Below, piece by piece: positions 1 to 8,413 of a stretch of 64,000 nucleotides of DNA. Origin of the DNA: Lathyrus oleraceus (Eukaryota; Streptophyta; Magnoliopsida; Fabales; Fabaceae); NCBI RefSeq assembly GCF_024323335.1, contig NC_066584.1:267274344-267338343 (forward strand). The letters are read 5' to 3'. Within the stretch, counting starts at the first letter, position 1; every line of letters begins with the position of its first letter. The notes below the pieces were generated by a model. The model did no database searches. It was not told the DNA's origin and saw only the letters and a program-made list of their open reading frames with translations. The position numbers were made by a program, and so were the translations under genes.

Positions 1-636
1 CAGGAACCGGATCCCAAGTCATGAATCCTCATCCCCAAGCGGTTGACAAAGTCTCTCCTCAGCAGAGCATGTTCCCCAGCAGAGTTGACAGTATCCAAAC
101 TATATATCCCCAGCGGAGTTAACAGTGTCAGACTGTATCTTCCTAGCAACAACGGAGTGGTTGCCTAACCAACAGATGAGAGAGTGGTGTTCCTAGTGTT
201 CATCTCATTCCCCAGCAGATTATTTTTAACATATTTGTTAATCCCCAGCTTGAGGGCGATTAGCAAGTTCATATCCCCAACAAAGGTCGTTTCCTACGAC
301 ATTTCCCCAGGAAGTGGTTTCCCCACAGACTCTCCTCACAGAGCCTCGCCGAACAAAGTTTCAATAGTTGATACTCCCCCAGCAAGGTCAACTTTTCAAG
401 CAGCCAATTTATTTTTGGTGGCTCATTGGTCCCGGCAGACGGATCATTCCCCACAGAGCATTCAAGGATTGATACAGCGATCTATTCCCTACCGGAGTTT
501 GCTTCCCCAAGCAGATTTCTTTTTACTCCATGCATAACATTTGCATTTGCATGTATATCATATCAAGCATACACATAAGTTGATAAACAGGTTCTTCCAA
601 GCAGACTGAAGAATTACTTTACAACCAAGGTCATGA

Positions 637-1035
637 GATCCAGCCAGAGGATCAAGCGTGAGTGATCCAGCCTGAGGGTCGTTTTGAAGATTCATCCTGA
701 GAATCATTTTCCAATGATCCAGCCTGAGGGTCATTTCGAAGATTCAGCCTGAGAATCGTTTTCCAGTGATCCAACCTGAGGGTCATTTCGAAGATTCAGC
801 TTGAGAATCGTTTTCCAGCCCGAGGGTCATTTCGAAGATTCAGCCTGAGAATCGTTTTCCAGTGATCGAGCCTGAGGGTCATTTCGAAGATTCAGCCTCA
901 GAATCGTTTTCTAGTGATCCAGCCATAGGGTCATTTCGAAGATTCAGCCTGAGAATCGTGTTCCAGTGATCCAGCTTGAGGGTCATTTCGAAGATTCAGC
1001 CTGAGAATCGTGTTTCAGTAAGCCAGCCTAAGGCT
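637..1035 (+). repeat. Tandem hairpin array, 52 bp period, in U 3' UTR
   Basis: About seven copies of a 52 bp unit, each made of two related half units. One half carries GATCCAGCCTGAGGGTC, the other GATTCAGCCTGAGAATC. Each is an inverted repeat with a 5 bp stem and a 7 nt loop close to AGCCTGA. Examples are 637-653, 664-680, 689-705, 716-732 and 741-757. The last unit, 1021-1035 (AGCCAGCCTAAGGCT), has a different stem, AGCC/GGCT, around a similar loop. The half units alternate every 25-27 bp. Confidence 0.85.
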
Positions 1036-1277
1036 CAATTTGAAGATTCCCCAGTGAAGTCGCCTATAAGCTTTATTTCCCCAGCAAGCCCAAGTCTAAT
1101 TGAGGAGTCGCTACAACATGTTCTAGCCCGAAGAATATGTACGAAGCCCAAAAGTGGAATATTCTCGAAGCTGCATATCTAATATGAAGGTTGGGTGTAG
1201 ATGTCAAAAGAGGGTCAACCAGCGCATGCCTCAGATGCGGGATCCTAATGATGGGAATTTATCATCAAAACAATCCA

Positions 1278-1610
1278 GATCTAGCCAAAAGATCGAAGTA
1301 GATTCAGCCAGAGAATCGAAACAAAGAAGATCTAGCCAGAAGATCGAAAATCGCAACAATTCAGATCTAGCCAGAAGATCGAAGTAGATTCAGCCAAAGA
1401 ATCAAAGGAAATAGATTTAGACAGAGAATCGAAACGAAGGAGATCTAGCCAGAAGATCGAAGAAGATCTAGCCAGAAGATCAAAATCATATTCAGCCCGA
1501 GGATCAAAATTAATATCCAACCAGAGGACTAAATTGAGTATAGGTTCAGCCAGAGGATCGAAACTCCAGATTAAGCCAGAAGACTGATTCAGATCCAGCC
1601 AGAGGATCGG
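1278..1610 (+). repeat. Second tandem hairpin array in U 3' UTR
   Basis: A diverged continuation of the upstream array, with units such as GATCTAGCCAGAAGATC (stem GATCT/AGATC) and GATTCAGCCAGAGAATC (stem GATTC/GAATC; 1301-1317). Near the end is GATCCAGCCAGAGGATC (stem GATCC/GGATC). The loop stays close to AGCCAGA while both stem arms change together. Some units have one wobble pair or are degenerate, especially after 1490. The stretch 1036-1277 between the two arrays has two CCCCAG boxes and nothing else I recognise. Confidence 0.8.
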
Positions 1611-1756
1611 AAGAAAAATAAACAGCGCGGTGTATTTCCGCGTTTTTGTGGTGTTCTCGGAGCGAAAATTTTCGGTCTGTCTTTGGTATTCAATAACAGC
1701 TCACCCCGTTTGCTGACAAGCTGTTCGCTTTCATCCTACTCGGGTTAGCTGATGAT

Positions 1757-1770
1757 TGAATAGGGGCAGC
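1757..1770 (+). promoter_or_regulatory. Polypurine tract of element U
   Basis: A purine-rich stretch (TTGAATAGGGGCAGC region) ends right before the LTR start TGTAACACCCC. Its core AATAGGGG is shared with the tracts of A (16077-16089) and C (42765-42778). This is where plus-strand DNA synthesis is primed in LTR retrotransposons. Confidence 0.7.
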
Positions 1771-1856
1771 TGTAACACCCCAAAATTTGCCCTCCTCATT
1801 CATGCATTCATTTAGCATTTCATATTGCATTTCATCATGTCAATCAGAATTAGATC

Positions 1857-1931
1857 CAAATAAATAAATAAATAAATAAATAAATAAAATTAAAAAATAA
1901 TAATAATAATAATAATAAAATAAATAAAATA
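1857..1931. repeat. AAAT/AAT microsatellite in LTR
   Basis: A simple-sequence run of AAAT units followed by AAT units, inside the U3 part of the U LTR and about 65 bp upstream of its TATA box. Confidence 0.9.
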
Positions 1932-1993
1932 TAATAGATAAAACATGGACTTGGACCTCTCTCATTTGAGCCCACAAAGCCATGAATATCAGG

Positions 1994-2002
1994 TTATAAA
2001 AG
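1994..2002 (+). promoter_or_regulatory. TATA box of U LTR
   Basis: TTATAAAAG lies 224 bp into the LTR, in a short G+A-rich context. It is the best core-promoter candidate; transcription would be expected to start about 30 bp downstream and mark the U3/R border. Confidence 0.55.
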
Positions 2003-3599
2003 AGGGAGATCAGACAGAAAAAGGAAGGGAAGCAAAATACTCTGTGGTTTCCTTGAAACAAAACCCTGGAAAAACCTGGAGAGGAACCTGACAGAGAACT
2101 CAGAGCAACCCCCATCTCACGCAAACCCTAACATTTCAACCGGTCTCTCCCATCAGGTTTGCCTCATTCCCATAATTTTATGCTCTTAATTTGGATCATC
2201 TGAATGTATGAGGTATGATGGATGAATTTCATTATGTTTTTGCCCACGGGTTTAATTATGCATGAATGGGTGAAACCTATGCCTTGAATGTTTAATCACA
2301 TGATTTCTGAAATGTATGCCACAGGGTTTGAGGTTTCAGAAACCATACTGTTATCCATGAAAAAAATGCTTATCGTGTTTCACTAACCCTTTTGTTGAGT
2401 TTTTGTGAGGGCTCACAGACTCTTGCAGAGATGGTTTGCGTGGTTTTCCCACTTTATTTGTGGGATACCCCCTGGAGGTTCATTCCAATTACCTGTACTG
2501 ACTCACCTTTCTTTGATGGCATTAGCTTGGGAGATCCCTGGGTTTCTTACTCCTTTAATTGCTGTTACTTCGGATCTTTATCCGTGTGGTACTTTTACCT
2601 CTTTTCCGCATTTTATCGCTTTCTTAGCTTGAAGACCTCGATAGGAGGCATTTGTTTTCTTTTGTTTATTTACTTTTGAGCCCCTTGTTGGCACATTTAC
2701 TTTATACATGTTTGTTTTGTATGTGTTCGTATCCCTGCAGGTAGCGCGGTTCCTTCGTCAAGGACTGCCTTTTTGCGCCTTGAGTAACCCTCAAACCCTA
2801 AAACCCAAAGCAACACGTTAACTCCTTCTACTACAGGCGAGTAAGTCTCCAAAGGTCGAGCATCCCGTAGATTGCGTAGTGACGTCGTTCGTCCAAAACC
2901 CAATCCATAACCCCGTAGTTAGCCGAACTACGGCTTGCTCTGAATCTCATTCCAGATGAGATACGTAGGCATAAGACGTGATGTCTTAGCGAGCACACAT
3001 CCCCCCAACCCATAGGTCAGCCGAGCTACGAAGACTCTGATTCTCATATTCAGATGAGATACGTATGCAGTGGATGCGACATCCGCGTGAGTCATTTTCA
3101 TTTAACCTTTTTTTTTGGTAAACAACACAAGATAAACTCACACCCTTTAGACAAAAACTACAAAAGTGGATCCCGTAGAGTACTACGGATGCGTAGGGGT
3201 GCTAATACCTTCCCTTCGCATAACCGACTCCCGAACCCAAGATTTGGTTGCGAGACCCCGTCTTGTCCTTTCCCTTTCAGGTTTACTTCGAGTGTTTCCT
3301 TTCCCTCCTTTGGGATGAATAACGCACGGTGGCGACTCTTCTGTCATTTTCTTTCGCCGGTTGTTTTTTCGCGCACTGTATTTTTCAGGTTGCGACAAGG
3401 TGTAAACCATAATCCACCAAAATGGATGATTGATATTAAGGATAATATGATCCATCCCATGACCTTTGTTTGGTGTGCTTTGTTAGATCCTTGAGTGTGA
3501 TTGTTGCATTCATGCATTCATGCATTCACCTGCATCCATATCATCGAAGAAAGAATTTTTTCAAGGAACTTAAGGGGTTTATTTGCAAAATTTTAGGAC

Positions 3600-5049
3600 A
3601 TGGAAAAACAAAGAAGGAATACAAAGAAGTACAGCTTCAGACAGCCTGATCTGAAAGAGTTAAGGAATCTGACATCCTATGTACTAGATCCCTTGGGTTT
3701 GAAGGCTCGTTTTGGGAAGCTTCTTCCTCTTCTGACTACTCAGGTGGATGAAGGGTTGATGAGCGTGTTGGTGCAGTTTTATGATCCTCTATATTGTTGC
3801 TTCACGTTTCCGGAATTCCAGCTTTTGCCTACCCTTGAGGAGTATGCTTATCTTGTGGGTATACCTATCCTGGATCAGTTGCCGTTCAGTGGCTTGGAGA
3901 GTATTCCTACTTCTCGAGAGATAGCTGACATGTTGCACATAGATGAATCTCTGATTGGTGCTCATATTACTACCAAAGATGGAATTCAAGGTCTCCCTTC
4001 TGAGTTCCTCATTGCTCAAGCTACTGTTTATGGGAAGGCCATGAGTGAGGATGCCTTTGAAGCCATATTTGTACTTCTCATCTATGGGTTGGTTTTGTTC
4101 CCCAACATCGACAGGTTTGTGGATGTGAACGCTATTAGGATCTTCTCTACTTTTAATCCCGTTCCGACTCTATTGGGTGATACCTATTTCTCTTTGCATA
4201 TGAGGAATGCAAAGGGTGGTGGTGCTATTGTGTGTTGTTTGCCTCTGTTGTATAAGTGGTTTATTTCTCACTTACCTCAAACGGCCGCCTTCAAGGAGAA
4301 CAAGGGATGTCTATGGTGGTCCACGAGACTTATGTCTCTCACTAATGATGATATCTCTTGGTATAACCGTGTATATGATGGTGTGCAGATTATCGACTCT
4401 TGTGGTGAATTCTCCAATGCGCCTCTTCTTGGTACATGTGGTTGGATTAACTACAACCCTGTTTTAGCACGTCGTCAACTTGGGTTCCCCCTAAAGGATA
4501 AACCTAATAACATTCTGTTAGAGGGTGTGTTCTTTCAGGAGGGTAAAGATCCCCAAGGCTTGAAGGGCAGAATGGTTCACGCTTGGCGCAAGGTTCATAA
4601 GAAAGGAAGGATAAAGTTGGGTCCTAAGAATTGCATTGTTATGGAGCCTTATATTGCTTGGGTAAGGAAGAGAGCATCTGAGTATCTTATGCCTTACGAT
4701 TATCCGAGACCTACTCCTTTGGTTGTGGCTGGACCTTCAACCCTCCCTAACCAAGGAGTAGAGGAGTTGAGAGATGAAGACCTATCACGTGCCTGGATCC
4801 GTGAAAGGGAAGAGTTGCTTCAGCAGATTAAGGAGAAAGATGCTCTGATAGAGTTCCTCGGTCATCATGGTCAGTGATGATCCTGATGATGCATGGACTT
4901 CTTTACTTCCTCAGTCTTCCAAGTTTTGGAAAAGGAGGTATGACCGACTCGCCAAGGAAAAGGCAGAGATGGAGGCAGCTTACGAGAGAGAGATGAAGAG
5001 GCTTCGTGCAGCTTATCTTCCTGTGTCCCGAGCTCCTAGGGATCCATAG
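3600..5049 (+). pseudogene. ORF1 of element A (DUF7745/plant-mobile-domain-like), frameshifted
   Basis: The ATG at 3600 opens a 425-codon frame encoding the extra ORF1 protein typical of Ogre elements. I recognise it as the DUF7745 type, related to the plant mobile domain; its role in the element is unknown. The globular part spans about residues 10-340, followed by a charged coiled-coil tail. A one-base insertion near 4868, relative to B, C and E, ends the frame at 4877. The tail continues in another frame at 4867-5049 (Lys/Glu/Arg-rich). A 14 bp deletion just before the original stop changes the last residues. The same protein is present in B, C and E, so the call is firm even though the function is not. 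Confidence 0.85.
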
Positions 5050-5349
5050 GATGATTATTTTCCTTTTCTCTTGTATATGATTGACAAATGTTGTACTTCT
5101 CTTACCTGATGATATTTGATGAGATATTTCCATATGCGATAAAATGTTAATATTTCCAAAATTTGCAAATAAAACCCTAGAGTTCCTTTGAAATAAAAAC
5201 AAATCATGTGCACAAACATTGCATGCATCATATGCATAAGCAGGTTTTGTTCTCGGCTTCTGGTCCTGTGGTCTAACTCTGTGATCTTCATTTATTTTGA
5301 AGACAAACTGACTCAACGGTACTACACTAGAGCCAACTCTTCCTGATTG
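5050..5349 (+). other. ORF1-gag spacer with splice-acceptor-like site
   Basis: About 300 bp between ORF1 and the gag ATG. An acceptor-like TATGCATAAGCAG ends at 5243 and is conserved in B, C and E. Downstream of it a frame in phase with gag encodes VLWSNSVIFIYFEDK and then a short basic stretch; in A a TGA (5344-5346) interrupts it just before the ATG. This suggests that gag translation may normally begin upstream, perhaps through a spliced RNA. No donor site is assigned. Confidence 0.4.
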
Positions 5350-6099
5350 ATGGATCATCTAGAGCAAGAGAACCGTGAACTCAAGGAGGAAGTCGCCAGA
5401 CTGAGTGCTTTGATGGAATCGTTCCTGGCTGCCCAGAGCCAGTCTTCTCCAACACCTTCAACTCCTCCCCAGAGGACAATCATCTCTGAGATTGTTTCCT
5501 CAAGTGTGCCTGCAGCTAGTGCACACTTTGTGCCGACAGCCATGCCAACCGGGTTTCCGTGGGGGATGCCTCCCAGCTTTATGCCTGAGGGCCCTGCTCC
5601 AACTTTTGCTTCTATGCCGGCATCTAGCCCGGTCCTAGCTGTTCCTCCTCCTGTCGTGCATACCATGCCTAGGGTAGACGACACCATCTATCATTCTGAG
5701 ACGTCTGAGGGCCCAGATGTTCATGAGAAGATGGATGCTATGAATGACCAATTTCTTGAGCTTCGCAAGGAATTGAAAACTCTTAGAGGAAAGGATCTGT
5801 TTGGCAAGTCTGCCGCTGAATTATGCTTGGTTCCCAATGTAAAAATTCGTGTGAAATTCAAGGTCCCTAACTTTGAGAAATACAAAGGGAACACTTGTCC
5901 TCTCAGCCACCTGGTCATGTATGCCAGGAAGATGTCAACTCAGACTGATAATGACCAGTTGCTCATCCATTACTTTCAGGACAGTCTGTCCGGTGCAGCC
6001 TTGAGATGGTATATGGGTTTGGATAGTGCGAACATCTGATCCTTCAATGACCTTGGCGAGGCCTTCGTCAAGCAGTACAAATATAATGTGGATATGAGA
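5350..6099 (+). pseudogene. gag N-terminal half, element A
   Basis: The ATG at 5350 opens a frame with a heptad-rich coiled coil (about residues 1-30), a Pro/Ala/Met-rich linker (about 35-110), and the retrotransposon gag core (about 115-230). A TGA at 6037-6039 ends the frame; homology to C and E continues to about 6095. The next part of the capsid domain is missing: the sequence jumps from the region matching the middle of gag to its Gln-rich C-terminal part. That is a deletion of roughly 170-200 codons compared with C and E. Gag would form the virus-like particle in the cytoplasm; this copy cannot make a complete one. Confidence 0.85.
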
Positions 6100-8148
6100 G
6101 GTCATTGAAGGCCTATCAGCCTCGCAACAGTAATCAAACCAGCACGAGTTATGAGAGGAAGAAGATCTCTTTTGATCTGATTCTGATGACATACACAGAA
6201 CTATATCCCTCTTTGATAGAGAGGAAGTTGATTACTCCGAGAGACCCGCCAGCTATACCTGCTAACCCTCAGTGGTGGTATAAGCTTGAATTGCATTGTG
6301 TTTACCACTCTGGTGATCCCGGTCACGACGTGGAGAATTGTTTTCCGTTCAAGACCAAGGTTCAAGACCTTATGAGGTGTGGTATTTTGTGCTTTGAGGA
6401 CGTAGGTCCTAATGTGAAGAAGAACCCATTGCCCGAGCATGGGAAATCTGTCAACATGGTCCAGGGCTGCCCTGGCAAGTATAAGGTCAAATATGTCAAT
6501 CATATTCGACAATCTCTGGATGAGTTGCATCGTTTGTTGTGTGATTACAGTCACTATAAGCACGATCATGATAGATGTCGAATTTGCCCTGTTAATAGAT
6601 TGGGTTGTCGCCAAGTGCGCAAAGATCTTCAGGAAATGCTAGACGAAGGATTTATTGAGATCCTTCAGAATAGGAATGTTGACGAAGATGAGCCTGAGGT
6701 CAACGTAATTCCCCTGGTGTTCCGGATACCCGAGCCTGTTATCATTAAGTACGATGGTAGCAAGCAGAAGGTTTCTCCTTCCCTGATCATCAAGCCTGCC
6801 GGTCCAGTGTCGTATTCTTCCGACAAGGCCATTCCTTTCCGTTACAATGATGTTGTTGTAGAAGATGGGAAAGAGGTGACTTTGCCATCCTCCTCTGTTG
6901 TGAATATTGCTGATGTAAGTGGTTTGACCCGTAGCGTTCGTGTGTTTTCTACACCACCGAAGCCTCAGGCTAATGCTGATACTGTTGAGCGCCCGATTCG
7001 GAATGCTGTGAGCACCCCGAATCCGGCACTTGTTGTTAAACCCTCATCTGTACTAAAATCTCCTACTTCTGTTGGCCCTAGTGGCAATATGAAAGAAGAC
7101 TGTGATGAGATGCTGAAGCTCATCAAGAAGAGTGAGTACAGTGTTGTAGACCAGCTTCTACAAACGCCATCCAAGATATCCGTGTTATCTTTACTTCTGA
7201 ATTCAGAACCGCATAGAGAGGCTCTGCAGAATGTTTTCGATGTGGCATATGTAGATCACGATGTCACTATAGAACAATTCGATAGCATTGTTACAAACAT
7301 TACTGCTTGTAACAATTTGAGTTTTTGTGACTCTGATCTCCCTGAGGAGGGAAGAGACCACAACTTGGCTTTACACATATCCATGAATTGCAAAGACGAC
7401 GCCATGTCCAATGTGTTGGTGGACACTGGGTCATCCTTGAATGTATTGCCAAAATCCACTCTTTCAAAACTGTCTTATCAAGGGCCTCCCATGAGGCAGA
7501 GTGGAGTTGTTGTGAAAGCTTTCGATGGGTCGCGTAAGACTGTGATTGGGGAAGTTGATCTCCCAGTCAAGATTGGACCAAGTGATTTCCAGATTACCAT
7601 CTAGGTTATGGATATTCACCCATCGTATAGATGTCTCCTAGGCAGACCATGGATTAACGAGGCTGGTGCCGTGACATCCACCCTACACCCGAAGCTGAAA
7701 TTTGTGAAGAATAAGAAACTGGTAGTGGTAGGGGGGAAAAGGCTCTCCTGGTTAGCCATTTGTCTTCATTCTCATACATAGATGCCAAGGATGAAGTTGG
7801 AACTCCTTTCCAAGCGTTATCTATAGCTAAGCCTGTTGAGAAGAGAACTCCTTCATTTACTTCCTATAGAGATGCGAAATTGGCCATTGAGCATGGTGCA
7901 ATTGCTGGTTTAGGAAAAATGATTGAGATGGAAGACAATAAGCCTCAGGCTGACATAGGCTTTTCTTCTGGGGTCTTCAATGAGAAAGGGTTGTTCAAGA
8001 GTGGAGGTTTCATCCACACCGGTCAAGAGGAAGAAGCTGTTGCTGTCTTGGAAGAGGATGTAGAGGATTCTGACAATTTTGTCATCCCTGGTGGGGTCTG
8101 CAACAATTGGGTCGCTGTGGATGTTCCTACAGCTGTCCACAAGTCAAC
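6100..8148 (+). pseudogene. gag C-terminus and aspartic protease, element A
   Basis: An open frame to 7604 covers the gag C-terminus and most of the protease. It has a zinc-knuckle-like C-x2-H-x5-H-x4-C (about 6293-6340), a second Cys-rich patch (C-x2-C-x6-C, about 6575-6612), a variable linker, and the pepsin-like protease signature VDTGSS near 7419-7436. A TAG at 7602-7604 replaces a codon that is Gln in element D. A frameshift follows near 7730-7745 in a G/A run. The frame resumes at about 7760 and runs to the intron donor at 8149. Protease cleavage of the polyprotein would need both breaks absent, so this copy is dead. Confidence 0.85.
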
Positions 8149-8413
8149 GTAATGATCACTTTGTTTAAAAACCCTTCTCCCATGCCAAAAGGAGAAGTGA
8201 TGACATTGTTGGAAACATAAATACAATGATATTTTCATTCAATAAATTCATGTTAAATGTTTGTTTTTCCAATTATTTTCCATTTTCTCTTTTTTGCATG
8301 AAATTGGTGATCACATAAAACCCTAAAAAAGAATAAAAGAAATATTTTCATCTGCATAATGATTTTCCTTGTTTGATTTCTAAAAGCTTTTCATATCCAA
8401 AATCATTATGCAG
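8149..8413 (+). other. Pro-pol intron of element A (265 nt)
   Basis: The donor GTAATG starts at 8149, immediately before the protease-frame stop, and the acceptor ATTATGCAG ends at 8413. Removing the intron joins AC of one codon to G of the next exon and continues in frame into pol (FISKPIE...). The intron is A+T-rich with T-rich tracts before the acceptor. Element D has an aligned intron at the same place (59583-59841), also in frame. Ogre elements are known to carry an intron here, thought to regulate the Gag-Pro to Pol ratio. Confidence 0.8.

Larger units (their letters stand above)
1..1770 (+). mobile_element. 3' internal tail (3' UTR) of Ogre-like element U
   Basis: This non-coding stretch directly precedes a polypurine tract and an LTR that starts TGTAACACC, so it is read as the 3' UTR of a retrotransposon whose body lies left of the window. 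Positions 1-540 hold a run of boxes of the type TCCCCAGCAGAGTT (for example 73-86 and 107-120). Positions 637-1610 hold a large array of tiny inverted repeats, listed separately. The short open frames here are repeat-driven and match no retrotransposon protein. The same style of 3' UTR is found in elements A and C. Tat/Ogre elements are known for hypervariable, repeat-rich 3' UTRs. Confidence 0.75.
1771..3397 (+). repeat. 3' LTR of element U (1627 bp)
   Basis: It begins TGTAACACCCC after a polypurine tract and ends GGTTGCGACA, so it has TG...CA termini. After it the sequence runs directly into the ORF1 leader of element A (AGGTGTAAACC), which in B, C and E is continuous with upstream leader sequence. 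U therefore inserted into A's leader. The LTR has an A+T-rich microsatellite (1857-1931), a TATA box near 1994, two copies of a CTACG...CGTAG unit (about 2925-3090), and a PBS-like TGGCGACTC at 3330-3338. It is shorter than, and not the same family as, the 4.8 kb LTRs further right. Confidence 0.8.

Noticed and set aside
73..120. tRNA-Arg gene fragments (TCCCCAGCGGAGTT boxes)
   Set aside because: Only the 3' terminal 13-14 nt match; no D arm, anticodon arm or complete tRNA is present nearby.
637..1035. CRISPR-like regular repeat array
   Set aside because: The 52 bp repeats are contiguous and dimeric with no unique spacers, and the window is plant retrotransposon DNA.
1840..2124. 94-codon minus-strand frame in the U LTR
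   Set aside because: A large part is the translated AAAT/AAT microsatellite (Tyr/Phe/Leu runs).
1771..3397. U LTR as the 5' LTR of element A
   Set aside because: It is preceded by a polypurine tract, has no PBS after it, differs from A's own 3' LTR start (16090), and breaks A's leader hairpin.
3600..5049. Host gene with plant mobile domain
   Set aside because: The same frame lies at the same place between leader and gag in four elements, so it is the retrotransposon ORF1.
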